From the NCBI GenBank assembly GCA_013289985.1, contig JABCYW010000049.1:1-37891 (forward strand): 37,891 nucleotides of DNA, in the 5' to 3' direction. This document shows positions 20,471 to 28,583 of this stretch, piece by piece. Both the position numbers and the translations under genes were made by a program. The stretch is from Betaproteobacteria bacterium (GTDB lineage: Bacteria > Pseudomonadota > Gammaproteobacteria > Burkholderiales > Burkholderiaceae_C). Position 1 is the stretch's first letter, and every line of letters begins with the position of its first letter. The notes beneath the pieces are model-generated. The model searched no databases and was not told where the DNA came from. It saw nothing but the letters and a program-made list of their open reading frames with translations.

Positions 20471-21211
20471 ATGGATTCCTGGCTGGACGAACAAGGCCGG
20501 CTGTTCAACCCGCGGCCCCGGGTCCGCGTGCTGCCGCTGGGCACCGATCGGCCCTGCGTGATCGTGGACGACGTGCTCGCCAATCCGCAGGGCGTGGTCG
20601 ACTGGGCCGCCGGCCAGCGCTTCGTCGAGCCGGTGGGCTATCCCTATCCCGGCCTGGTGCTGGACCTGCCGCAGGATGCCGCGCGCCGGGTCACCGACCT
20701 GTTCGACCAGCACGCACGCGGACACCTCGGCGGCCGGCGCACGCTCGGCACCACGTTGCGCCTGGCCATGGTGACGACGCCGCCGCGGCACCTCGATCCG
20801 CGCCAGTGGCAGTGTCACCGCGACCGGGTGTCCAACGACCCCGCCGCGGCACTCTATGCGGCCTCCGTGCTGTACCTGTTCCAGGATGCGCTGCTGGGCG
20901 GCACCAGCTTCTACCGCCCCCGGCGCTCCGAGCCCGAGATGAACCGGATGCTGGTCGACTGCCACCAGCTGGACGCGAAAGCCTTCGGCGAGCGCCACGG
21001 GCTGCGGGCCGGCTACATGGACGGCAGCAACGCGTATTTCGAACGCGTGGCGAGCGTGCCCGCGGCCTGGAACCGCATGATCTTCTACGACGGCGGCATG
21101 TTCCATTCCGGCGACATCGGGCTCGACCGCCCGCACTCGCTGGACGCCGATCCGCGCGGGGGCCGGCTGACGATGAACGGCTTCTTCACCTGCAAGCCCG
21201 CGGCGCGCTGA
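20471..21211 (+). CDS. DUF6445-like putative Fe(II)/2-oxoglutarate oxygenase
   Basis: A 246-residue soluble protein without a signal peptide, resembling the DUF6445 proteins often found beside tryptophan-halogenase homologues and TonB-dependent receptors (recalled, not searched). A possible metal triad is visible: H116-x-D118 in 'WQCHRDRVS' and H212 in 'DGGMFHSGDI', followed by R232 in 'GRLTMNGFF' as a possible co-substrate-binding Arg. 'VLYLFQDALLGGTSFYRP' is the central jelly-roll strand expected of prolyl-hydroxylase-like folds. The start at 20471 has AAAGG ten bases upstream and lies 14 bases after the amylase stop, so it is the last gene of the mal operon. The substrate is unknown. The stop is 27 bases from the convergent lipoprotein stop. 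Confidence 0.7.
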   Translation: MDSWLDEQGRLFNPRPRVRVLPLGTDRPCVIVDDVLANPQGVVDWAAGQRFVEPVGYPYPGLVLDLPQDAARRVTDLFDQHARGHLGGRRTLGTTLRLAMVTTPPRHLDPRQWQCHRDRVSNDPAAALYAASVLYLFQDALLGGTSFYRPRRSEPEMNRMLVDCHQLDAKAFGERHGLRAGYMDGSNAYFERVASVPAAWNRMIFYDGGMFHSGDIGLDRPHSLDADPRGGRLTMNGFFTCKPAAR

Positions 21212-21238
21212 AGGCCGCCGCGGCGGGCCGGGATCAGG

Positions 21239-21700
21239 TCAGTTGCAGTCGTCGACGCCGGCGACCACGCCGCCCTGCTGCTGGGCCTGGCAGCGCGCGG
21301 AGGCGCGTGCCTGCGCGCGTCTCTGCTGTTCCTTGAGGCGGTCGGCCTCGTTCTGGAATTTCCTGGCGTTGTCCAGGTCGGCCTGCAGGTTGGGGGCGTT
21401 GGCCGGCCGCGTGATGGTGGTGATGTTGTCGTCGCCCACCTTCAGGAACGTGAAGAACGTGGCCTTGGCGCCGCTGGGCCAGACGGCCGTCACGTCGGGC
21501 GTGCGGATCTGGCCGCCGCCAGCATCGGCCGTGTAGGTGCGCATCACCGGCGCCAGGCCGATGGGCTGGCCGCCTTCGAACAGCGTGGCGCCCTCCGGCG
21601 AGGTCTGGTAGGTCAGCTTCGCCCGAGGCGGCGAGGAGGCGCAGCCCGCGAACAGGACGATCGCTGCGGCCGCGGCCGCGCGAGAGAGCAAGCGATTCAT
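21239..21700 (-). CDS. Small PEGA-like lipoprotein
   Basis: A 153-residue predicted lipoprotein with lipobox F-A-G-C, acylated Cys at residue 20. Residues about 30-60 ('SPEGATLFEGGQPIGLAPV') look like a PEGA-type beta repeat, found in proteins that contact envelope carbohydrates or other envelope proteins. The C-terminal third is a charged helix rich in Gln, Arg and Ala that could form a short coiled coil. AGGGGAAAG precedes the ATG. It starts 18 bases after the halogenase stop and is probably co-transcribed with it. Function unknown. Confidence 0.75.
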   Translation of the reverse strand: MNRLLSRAAAAAAIVLFAGCASSPPRAKLTYQTSPEGATLFEGGQPIGLAPVMRTYTADAGGGQIRTPDVTAVWPSGAKATFFTFLKVGDDNITTITRPANAPNLQADLDNARKFQNEADRLKEQQRRAQARASARCQAQQQGGVVAGVDDCN

Positions 21701-21718
21701 CTTCTTTCCCCTGGAAGT

Positions 21719-23239
21719 TCAAGCCGCCCCGATGGGGGCGGCGGCGCAGTGGTCTGCGATGTACCGTGCGTGCGTCGGCATTGCGTTCGCGCACGCACCA
21801 ATGACGCCACCCACCTCGTCGAGGAACCTGGCGATTTCCTCTTCCGACACCAGGTCGGTCAACGGGTGGTAGGAGGCGGGAGTCAGGCGCTGGCCATGCA
21901 TCACCTGGAGCCAGCTGGGCTTGGTGAACAGTTCCTCGCCCTCGCGGAAGACCCGGCCGTCGGCCTTGAACAGGTCCATGCGCGCCTGCAGCGCCGGCGG
22001 CACGGCCATCTCGCGGCAGTAGTTCCAGAACGGGCTGTCGGTGCGCTCGGTGGCCTTGTAGTGCAGCACGACGAAGTCGCGCACCCATTCGAACTCGTTG
22101 CGCATCATGCGGTTGTATTCGTCCGTCACCGCCGCATCGAAGCCCCTGGACGGGAAGTACGTGAGCAGGTGCGCGATGCCCATCTGCACCAGGTGGATGC
22201 TGGTGGATTCCAGCGGTTCGATGAAGCCGCTGGCCAGTCCGATGGCCACGACGTTCCTGTTCCACGCCTTCGAGCGCCGGCCGGTGGTGAAGCGCAGCGT
22301 GCGCGGCTCGGCCATCGGCTCGCCGTCGAGGTTGTGCATGAGCACCGACGTGGCCTCGTCCTCGCTGATGAACCTGCTGCAGAACACGTGGCCGTTGCCG
22401 ATCCGGTGCTGCAGGGGGATGCGCCACTGCCAGCCGGACTCGCGTGCGGTCGCGCGCGTGTAGGGCACGAGTTCGGGCGCGGAGGCGCAGGGCACGGCCA
22501 CCGCGCGATCGCAGGGCAGCCAGTGCGACCAGTCCTCGTAGCCGGTCTTGAGCGCCTCCTCGATCAGCAGGCCGCGGAAGCCCGAGCAGTCGATGAACAG
22601 GTCGCCCGCGACCACCTCGCCGGACTTCAGCGTCACCGACGAGACGTGGCCGTCGCCCTCGCGCGTCTGCACGCTCGTGATGCGGCCCTCGATGCGCCTG
22701 ACTCCGCGCGCCTCCGAGTACTTGCGCAGGTAGCGCGCGTACAGGTGGGCATCGAAGTGGAACGCGTAGCGGATCTGCGACAGCGGCGAGTTGGGCATGT
22801 CCATGCGCGGGCGCATGAACTTGTTCTGCTGGCAGGCCGCGTTGCAGATCGCGTACTTGTCGAGCTCCTGGGCCTTGCCGGCGAGATGCTGCTTGAGCCA
22901 GTACTGGTGGAAGTCCACCGTCCACAGCGGCTTGCCCAGGTCGCCGAAGCCGTGCAGGTAGCGGTCGCCGACGCGGCCCCAGTTCACGAACTCGATGCCC
23001 AGCTTGAACGTGGCCTGGGTCGCGCGAACGAACTCATCCTCGTCGATCTCCAGCATGCGGTTGAACAGCGAGATCATCGGAATCGTCGCCTCGCCGACGC
23101 CGATCGTTCCGATCTCGTCGGACTCGACGAGCTGGACGTCGTGCCGGCCGCGCAGCACCTTGGCCAGCGCCGCCGCGGTCATCCAGCCCGAGGTGCCACC
23201 GCCGACGATGACGATGGCCAGCCGGCCTGCTTCACTCAT
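21719..23239 (-). CDS. Flavin-dependent tryptophan-halogenase family protein
   Basis: FAD-dependent halogenase homologue of 506 residues. The FAD fold is 'IVGGGTSGWMTAAALAK' (about 11-27). The halogenase signature WxWxIP is present at 270-275 ('GWQWRIPL'). The catalytic Lys of PrnA (K79) is K79 here too, in 'TQATFKLGI'. The PrnA Glu-Ser pair corresponds to E344-S345 in 'EPLESTSIHL'. All key residues for hypohalous-acid halogenation are thus kept. The ATG at 23239 has AGGAG seven bases upstream; a longer frame reaching 23353 has no support. No flavin reductase or secondary-metabolite gene is nearby. Such genes beside TonB-dependent receptors are known from Xanthomonas and Caulobacter relatives, but the natural substrate is not known. 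Confidence 0.92.
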   Translation of the reverse strand: MSEAGRLAIVIVGGGTSGWMTAAALAKVLRGRHDVQLVESDEIGTIGVGEATIPMISLFNRMLEIDEDEFVRATQATFKLGIEFVNWGRVGDRYLHGFGDLGKPLWTVDFHQYWLKQHLAGKAQELDKYAICNAACQQNKFMRPRMDMPNSPLSQIRYAFHFDAHLYARYLRKYSEARGVRRIEGRITSVQTREGDGHVSSVTLKSGEVVAGDLFIDCSGFRGLLIEEALKTGYEDWSHWLPCDRAVAVPCASAPELVPYTRATARESGWQWRIPLQHRIGNGHVFCSRFISEDEATSVLMHNLDGEPMAEPRTLRFTTGRRSKAWNRNVVAIGLASGFIEPLESTSIHLVQMGIAHLLTYFPSRGFDAAVTDEYNRMMRNEFEWVRDFVVLHYKATERTDSPFWNYCREMAVPPALQARMDLFKADGRVFREGEELFTKPSWLQVMHGQRLTPASYHPLTDLVSEEEIARFLDEVGGVIGACANAMPTHARYIADHCAAAPIGAA

Positions 23240-23267
23240 GGATGTGCTCCTGGCGCAGAAAGGACAA

Positions 23268-23298
23268 GACCCTTGCCGACATGCATCGTGCAAGGGTC
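23268..23298. other. Stem-loop between receptor and halogenase genes
   Basis: GACCCTTGC (23268-23276) and GCAAGGGTC (23290-23298) form a perfect nine-base stem with a 13-base loop. It lies 56-86 bases after the receptor stop in the 114-base gap before the halogenase. There is no T-run after it, so it could be a partial terminator or an mRNA-stabilising or processing hairpin that sets receptor and halogenase levels apart. Confidence 0.5.
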
Positions 23299-23353
23299 CG
23301 GGGGGACACGCTGTCGTCCGTGAAGACTGTACGGCAGCGTGCCCGGGTCGCAA

Positions 23354-26266
23354 TCAGAACTTGTACGAGACCATCAGGTCGGCCGTCGCGCCGGTGTTGT
23401 TGGTCACGTGGTTCGATCCGTCGAAGTTCGACTCCCTGTAGATCGGCTTGTTCAGGTTGTTGCCTTCCAGGCGCACGGCCAAGCCCTTGAGCCAGCCGTC
23501 CTGTACCTCGTAGCCCACCTGCGCCGAGATCCACTTCTGCGACTCGATGTATTCCAGCGTCGGATAGCCGCCCACCTGGGTGTTGGTCACGGGACCGACG
23601 TAGCGCGAACGCATGTTCTCGGCGATGAAGGCGCTGAAACCGGCGCGCTCGTAGTACATCATCAGCTTCTTGTTGATGTGCGACAGGCCCGGCAGGCCGA
23701 TCGTGCCGGCGTTCGCCGGCGTGATCGGGTTCAAGCCGATGGTGTTGGGCGCCCGCACCGAGCTGGTCGTATCGGACCAGCTGGCGTTCACGCCGAAGCC
23801 CTCCAGGTAGTGGGTCAACATGCTGAACGGCAGTTGCGCCGTCAGCTCGACGCCCTTCAGGTTGCCGCCGCTGCCGTTGACGCTGCGCGTGTAGGTGCCG
23901 ATGTAGCTGCCGTTGCCGGGCGTGATGCCCAGCGCCTGAGCCGCCTGGGTGAAGTCGTAGTCGGTGTCGGTCTTCGAGATGATGTAGCTGTCAAGGTGCT
24001 TGTAGAACAGCGCGCCGCTCAGGTAGCCTTCCTTGTTGGCGAAGTACTTCTCGTAGGACACGTCCAGCGCCTTGGCCTTGAACGGCCTCAGGTCGGGGTT
24101 GCCGCCGGAGCCGCTCAGCGCGCCATGGCCCGAGGGCACGGTGGGGTTCACCGCCGTCTGGTCGTAGGACAGGGTGAACGAGTTGCGCAGGTCGGTCAGC
24201 GTGTTGCGCGCGATCTGGATGCCGGCGCCGAAGCGCAGCAGGTTGTCGTTGCCCAGGTCGGCCACCAGGTTCAACGACGGCAGCACGTTGCTGTAGGTGG
24301 TGCCCGCGGAGCTCAGCGTGCTGGCCGGGTTGACCGTCGTTGCGCCGCCGCCGATGTCGGCACGGTAGCCGGAGGAACGCTGGTCGGTGAAGACGTATTG
24401 CAATCCGAGGTTGCCGCGCAGGGGAATATGGGCGACCTCGCTATCGATGTCGAGCTTGCCGTACGCCGTGGTGACCTGCTCGCGGACGTTCCAGCTCTTG
24501 GACAGGATGTCGTTGTTGTAGTTCGACAGCAGCTTCGCGCCGCTGATCACGTCCAGGCCCGGGTCGAAGGCCAGCAGGTTGAGGCCGGTGCCGCCCACGT
24601 TGTGCTCCACGTAGCTGCCGGACGGGAACGCGATGGGGTCGTATCCGCCGTTGGTGCTGGAGTTGATGAACGCGTCGAAGTTCGCGCGATCCTTGGTGCG
24701 GGTCGTCAGGTTGGCGCCGAACTGGAGCGCGCTGAATGCGCCGTCCTGCAGGTCATGCGTGAAGTCCAGGCGCGCGGCGTCGATCTTGTCGACCGTGGTC
24801 GGGCCCTTGTAGTAGCCGTCCTGCGGCACATAACCGGGAGACCCGGCGCTGCCGGTGTTGCTCCAGCCCGACTGGTCGCGGATCACGATCTGCGACGGGT
24901 CGAGGTAGGCCGAAGGATTGCCCGCCGTCAGGCCCTTGAGGTTGCCGTTGCCGTCGCTGGTGAAGCTCAGCGTGTCGGCCGAGGTGAGGCCGGCGTAGTA
25001 CTCGACGTCGCGCTCGACGCGCTTGGCCGAGTTGTGGCTCAGGTCGCCGCTGACGTGCCAGGTGTCGCCCAGCTTGACCTCGTTGCGCCAGCCGAAGGAT
25101 TGCAGCGTGTCGTTGTCGAAGACGCGCTCGTTGTCGTCGATCATGCCACCCGGGTTGGCGCCGAGGTTGAACGTGCCGGAGATGACGTGGCCGTTGGCGT
25201 CGAGCGTCGCGTTCGTGATGTCGCGGCCGCCGAGAGGCACCTGCATGTAGGAGGTCTTGAGCGCGGTGATGATCTTCGCGTGGAAGATGTCCACCTCGCT
25301 GCGGAACCTGTCGTTGGGACGGAACTCGAGCACGGCGGCCACGCCATCGCGCTTGTCGCGCTGGTGGGTGTTGTAGACCTTGATGCCATTGCCGAAGCCA
25401 GGCACGTTGATGCTGTCGTAGCCAGTGGGGGATGCGGCATCCGGCTTCCCGAGATTCTTGCCGCTGGCGTCGAACACCTGGTGGTCGGCGCCGCCCCAGT
25501 TGCCCGAGCCCACCGAGTTGGTGAGGCCGGACTTGTGCACGTAGCCAATCGCGACGCCGATCGTGCGGTTGGCGAACTGGTCGACGTAGTTCAACGAATA
25601 CTGGCTGCCGTGGCCGAGCGCGCCCGGCAGGCCGCGGCCGGTCTCGGTCTTCGTGCCGCTGACCGCGAAGACGCGCTTGGGCATCATCAGCGGGTCGATC
25701 AGCTTGTTGTCGATCGTGCCGGCCAGGCCGGCCGTCATCAGCGTCGAATCGGCGGTCTTGTAGACGGTCGCGCCGGACAGCAGTTCGACGGGGTAGACGC
25801 TCAGGTCGGACGCGCGGCTGTCGCCGGTGCTGGTCTGCTCGCGGCCGTTCAGCAGGTAGCCGTTGAAGTCCGGGCCGAGGCCGCGGATGCTGACATTGGT
25901 GGCGTTGCCGTTCTTGTCGCGCTGCGCGGTGACGCCGGGCAGGCGCGCCAGCGATTCGGCGATCGTCGTGTCGGGCAGCTTGCCGATGTCTTCCGAGGAG
26001 ATCGCCTCGACGATCTGGTCGGAGTTCTTCTTCACCGAGATCGCGGCCTCGATGCCGCGGCGAATGCCGGTGACGAGAACCTGTTGCGTCTCGGGCGCCG
26101 AAGCGGCGGCGGCCGGCCCGGGGGCGGCGGCAGCTTGCGCCTGCGCGTAGACCGATCCGGTCGCGGCCAGGGCGACGAGGGCCCCCGCCGTGGCCTGACC
26201 TGCGAATGCCATGGTCGGCTTGAGCTTGAAAGCGGCCGCCGAGCGCTTACCCATTGTGTTGTTCAC
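23354..26266 (-). CDS. TonB-dependent receptor, maltodextrin-type (Caulobacter/Xanthomonas family)
   Basis: Outer-membrane active transporter of 970 residues: signal peptide (about 1-41), a possible TonB box around 'QQVLVTGIRR', plug domain (about 60-190, 'NVSIRGLGPDFNGYLLNGR') and a 22-strand barrel ending in the terminal Phe typical of outer-membrane proteins. The plug motif 'SSEDIGKLPDTTIAESLARLPGV' marks the receptor family used for sugars in Caulobacter and Xanthomonas (TIGR01782-like, recalled). GTG at 26266 is preferred because AGGAG lies eight bases upstream; ATG at 26254 lacks one. Its place between the mal operon and glk-hexR suggests maltodextrin uptake, which is inference. Probably co-transcribed with the halogenase and lipoprotein. 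Confidence 0.93.
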   Translation of the reverse strand: MNNTMGKRSAAAFKLKPTMAFAGQATAGALVALAATGSVYAQAQAAAAPGPAAAASAPETQQVLVTGIRRGIEAAISVKKNSDQIVEAISSEDIGKLPDTTIAESLARLPGVTAQRDKNGNATNVSIRGLGPDFNGYLLNGREQTSTGDSRASDLSVYPVELLSGATVYKTADSTLMTAGLAGTIDNKLIDPLMMPKRVFAVSGTKTETGRGLPGALGHGSQYSLNYVDQFANRTIGVAIGYVHKSGLTNSVGSGNWGGADHQVFDASGKNLGKPDAASPTGYDSINVPGFGNGIKVYNTHQRDKRDGVAAVLEFRPNDRFRSEVDIFHAKIITALKTSYMQVPLGGRDITNATLDANGHVISGTFNLGANPGGMIDDNERVFDNDTLQSFGWRNEVKLGDTWHVSGDLSHNSAKRVERDVEYYAGLTSADTLSFTSDGNGNLKGLTAGNPSAYLDPSQIVIRDQSGWSNTGSAGSPGYVPQDGYYKGPTTVDKIDAARLDFTHDLQDGAFSALQFGANLTTRTKDRANFDAFINSSTNGGYDPIAFPSGSYVEHNVGGTGLNLLAFDPGLDVISGAKLLSNYNNDILSKSWNVREQVTTAYGKLDIDSEVAHIPLRGNLGLQYVFTDQRSSGYRADIGGGATTVNPASTLSSAGTTYSNVLPSLNLVADLGNDNLLRFGAGIQIARNTLTDLRNSFTLSYDQTAVNPTVPSGHGALSGSGGNPDLRPFKAKALDVSYEKYFANKEGYLSGALFYKHLDSYIISKTDTDYDFTQAAQALGITPGNGSYIGTYTRSVNGSGGNLKGVELTAQLPFSMLTHYLEGFGVNASWSDTTSSVRAPNTIGLNPITPANAGTIGLPGLSHINKKLMMYYERAGFSAFIAENMRSRYVGPVTNTQVGGYPTLEYIESQKWISAQVGYEVQDGWLKGLAVRLEGNNLNKPIYRESNFDGSNHVTNNTGATADLMVSYKF

Positions 26267-26325
26267 CAGCTTGTCTCCTAAGTTCTGCGGATTGCCAAGA
26301 AGTGGCGCCCCGGTCGATACGAAGT

Positions 26326-26339
26326 GTTTGTAGTCAAAC
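26326..26339. repeat. 14-bp palindrome GTTTG-TAGT-CAAAC
   Basis: Perfect five-base inverted repeat with a four-base centre, about 60-75 bases upstream of the receptor GTG and inside its likely leader. The half-site resembles GTTTTGTAG at 26569-26577 on the other side of the region. It could be an operator for the receptor operon. Confidence 0.4.
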
Positions 26340-26404
26340 GACCCCTATCCGTTGAAGGCCGAAAATCGGATGTTGTAAAACTAGATCACCAGATTCTCGA
26401 CGGA

Positions 26405-26432
26405 AGTTTACCGATCTTTTACGCCTTTGCAA
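26405..26432 (-). promoter_or_regulatory. Possible promoter of the TonB-dependent receptor operon
   Basis: Reading the minus strand, TTGCAA (26432-26427) and TAAACT (26410-26405) are 16 bases apart. This would give a leader of about 130 bases. Each hexamer matches the consensus at four positions, so this is a tentative call. Confidence 0.35.
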
Positions 26433-26541
26433 TGGGCTCTGTCCTGTGAAACGTCACGATTTGGTGCCCGCGACACGGGTAGAAACACGGGGGTCGCACC
26501 GTGTTGATGCATCTGAGTGCTGGTTCACCCCAAGACACTTA

Positions 26542-26556
26542 TGTAGCTTAATTACT
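26542..26556. promoter_or_regulatory. Candidate HexR operator upstream of glk-hexR
   Basis: TGTAGCTTAATTACT. Its reverse complement matches 12 of 15 positions of the HexR consensus as I recall it (TGTAATTAAATTACA), the best match in the window. It lies about 110-125 bases upstream of the hexR fusion start, where autoregulation would be expected. I could not identify a confident promoter next to it. Confidence 0.5.
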
Positions 26557-26557
26557 T

Positions 26558-26571
26558 AACGTGAAGACGTT
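26558..26571. repeat. 14-bp palindrome AACGT-GAAG-ACGTT
   Basis: Perfect five-base inverted repeat with a four-base centre, starting two bases after the HexR-like site. It may be a second regulatory site for glk-hexR or the base of a small leader hairpin. Confidence 0.4.
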
Positions 26572-26666
26572 TTGTAGCCGCTTCCGGATCTCCTGCCGAG
26601 CTCCTCGCCAGTGGAACCGTTTCCGCCGAGTGCGAAAACGCGCCGCGGAAGCCCGACAATCACTGC

Positions 26667-28553
26667 ATGAATGCGGAAAGCACCCAAGACGTGAAAGTCA
26701 GCCCCTGGTCACCGGCCTCCGCCCTGGAGCCCCGGCTGCTTGCCGACATCGGCGCCACCTACGCGCGCTTCTGCGTGGAGGACTCGCCCGGGCACTTCAA
26801 CCATGTCGTCGTGTTCCCCTGCGCCGATTTCGCCGGCTTCGCCGACGTGGTGCAGGCCTACCTGCGCGGCCTCGAGGGCCCGCCGCCGCGACACGCAGCC
26901 GTCGCCATCGCCAACCCGATCAACGGCGACGCGGTGCAGATGACCAACCGCGACTGGGCGTTCTCCATCGAGCGCGTGCGCCAGCAACTGGGCCTGGCCA
27001 CCCTGCTGGTGGTCAACAACTTCACCGCGCTCGCGATGGCGCTGCCGGGCCTGCAGCCGGGCCAGCGCGTGCAGGTGGGCGGCGGCGAGGCCCAGGCCGA
27101 CGGCGCGATCGCGCTGCTGGGCCCGGGCACGGGCCTGGGCGTCTCGGGCCTGGTGCCGGCGGAGGATCGCTGGTCGACGCTCGCCACGGAAGGCGGCCAC
27201 GTCAGCTTCGCGCCGAACGACGAGCGCGAGCTGAAGGTGCTGCAACACGCCTGGAAGCACCTGCCCCACGTCTCGGCAGAGCGGCTGATCTCCGGCCCCG
27301 GCATCGAGCTGATCCACGAGGCGCTCACCGCCGGCACGTCGCAGGGTGGCCAGCGCCTGACCACCGCCGAGATCGTGCGGCGCGCCGTGGCGCGCACCGA
27401 CCAGGCCAGCGTGGACGCCATCGACTGCTTCTGCGGCATGCTGGGCAGCTTCGCCTCCAACCTCGCGCTGACGCTGGGCGCCTCCGGCGGCGTCTACATC
27501 GGCGGCGGCATCGTGCCGCGCCTGGGCGAACTGTTCGAGCGCTCGCCGTTCCGCAGCCGCTTCGAGGCCAAGGGCCGGTTCTCGGCGTGGCTGGCGAAGA
27601 TCCCCACCTTCGTGCTGACGGCCGACAACCCGGCCTTCCGCGGCCTGTCGCTGCTGCTGGCCGAGCACGTGCCCGACACCAGCACCAACAGCCCGCTGCT
27701 CGATCGCGTGCGCATGTCGCGCGACACGCTCACGCCGGCCGAGCGCCGCGTGGCCGACGTGGTGCTGGGCAACCCGCGCTCGCTGCTCAACGACGCCATC
27801 GCCGTCATCGCGGCGCAGGCCGAGGTGAGCCAGCCCACCGTGATCCGCTTCTGCCGCTCGCTCGGCTTCGAAGGCCTGGCCGACTTCAAGCTGAAGCTCG
27901 CCTCCGGCCTCACCGGCACCATCCCCGTGCTGCGCAGCCAGGTGCGGCGCGGCGAGCCGATCGCCGACCTCAGCGCCAAGGTGCTGGACAACACGATCTC
28001 GGCCATCGTGCACTTCCGCGAGTCGCTGAACTCCGCGGCCATAGCCCGCGCCATCACCCTGGTGCGCAGCGCGCGCCGCGTGGAGATCTTCGCCTGCGGC
28101 AACTCCGCGGTCGTCGCGCTCGACGCCCAGCACAAGCTGCTGCGCTTCCGCATCCCGGCGATCGCGCAGACCGACACCTCGCTGCAGGGCCTGGCCGCCG
28201 AGATGCTGGCGCCCGGCGACGTGGCGGTGTTCATCTCCAGCTCCGGCCAGACCGCCGAGCTCGTGCGCGCGGCCGGCATCGCCATCGAGCGCGGCGCCAG
28301 CGTCATCGCCATCACCGCCAGCCAGTCGCGCCTCGCGCGCCTGGCCACAGTGTGCATCGGCCTCGACCACGCCGAGGACAGCTCCACCTTCCTGTCGATG
28401 GTGGCGCGCATCCTGCAGCTGCTGGTGATCGACATCCTGTCGGTGGGGCTGGCGGTGCAGCGCGAGCAGAACCCGGGCCGCGCCGACGCGGGGGCCGACA
28501 CGCAGAACCGCAATGCGCCCGCGCCGGGCGTGCGCATCTCGCATCTCAACTGA
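26667..28553 (+). CDS. glk: Glucokinase-HexR (RpiR family) fusion regulator
   Basis: A 628-residue fusion of an E. coli-type glucokinase (about 1-340) and a HexR regulator (about 342-628). The kinase half aligns throughout with E. coli Glk: 'NPINGDAVQMTNRDWAFSI', 'GPGTGLGV', E175 and H178 in 'ATEGGHVSFAP', E205. However, the catalytic Asp of the NDF motif (E. coli D100) is N118 ('VVNNFTALAMALP'), and the GGTNAR motif is GATYAR (29-34). The HexR half has an RpiR helix-turn-helix ('IAAQAEVSQPTVIRFCRSLG', about 381-400) and a SIS sugar-phosphate domain ('VFISSSGQTAELV', from 521). HexR proteins usually bind 2-keto-3-deoxy-6-phosphogluconate. Fusions of this kind are typical of Burkholderiales. 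The ATG at 26667 has no strong ribosome-binding site. The kinase half may be inactive or impaired. Confidence 0.93.
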   Translation: MNAESTQDVKVSPWSPASALEPRLLADIGATYARFCVEDSPGHFNHVVVFPCADFAGFADVVQAYLRGLEGPPPRHAAVAIANPINGDAVQMTNRDWAFSIERVRQQLGLATLLVVNNFTALAMALPGLQPGQRVQVGGGEAQADGAIALLGPGTGLGVSGLVPAEDRWSTLATEGGHVSFAPNDERELKVLQHAWKHLPHVSAERLISGPGIELIHEALTAGTSQGGQRLTTAEIVRRAVARTDQASVDAIDCFCGMLGSFASNLALTLGASGGVYIGGGIVPRLGELFERSPFRSRFEAKGRFSAWLAKIPTFVLTADNPAFRGLSLLLAEHVPDTSTNSPLLDRVRMSRDTLTPAERRVADVVLGNPRSLLNDAIAVIAAQAEVSQPTVIRFCRSLGFEGLADFKLKLASGLTGTIPVLRSQVRRGEPIADLSAKVLDNTISAIVHFRESLNSAAIARAITLVRSARRVEIFACGNSAVVALDAQHKLLRFRIPAIAQTDTSLQGLAAEMLAPGDVAVFISSSGQTAELVRAAGIAIERGASVIAITASQSRLARLATVCIGLDHAEDSSTFLSMVARILQLLVIDILSVGLAVQREQNPGRADAGADTQNRNAPAPGVRISHLN

Positions 28554-28583
28554 AGGCACGGCGCGCACGCCGAGGAGTCCTGC

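Larger units (their letters stand above)
26267..26666. other. Divergent receptor / glk-hexR control region
   Basis: No gene is seen in these 400 bases, which are relatively rich in A and T from about 26320 to 26575. The region holds a possible receptor promoter, two short perfect inverted repeats and a HexR-like site, listed separately. ACACGG (26485-26490) and CCGTGT (26499-26504) can also form a six-base stem of unknown meaning. Confidence 0.75.

Noticed and set aside
23240..23353. N-terminal extension of the halogenase
   Set aside because: The extra 38 residues precede the FAD-binding strand with no family similarity, and the internal ATG at 23239 has AGGAG at good spacing.
26374..26388. 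Possible further HexR-like site near the receptor promoter
   Set aside because: TGTAAAACTAGATCA has only one good half-site and about 8 of 15 matches, no better than expected in an A/T-rich region.
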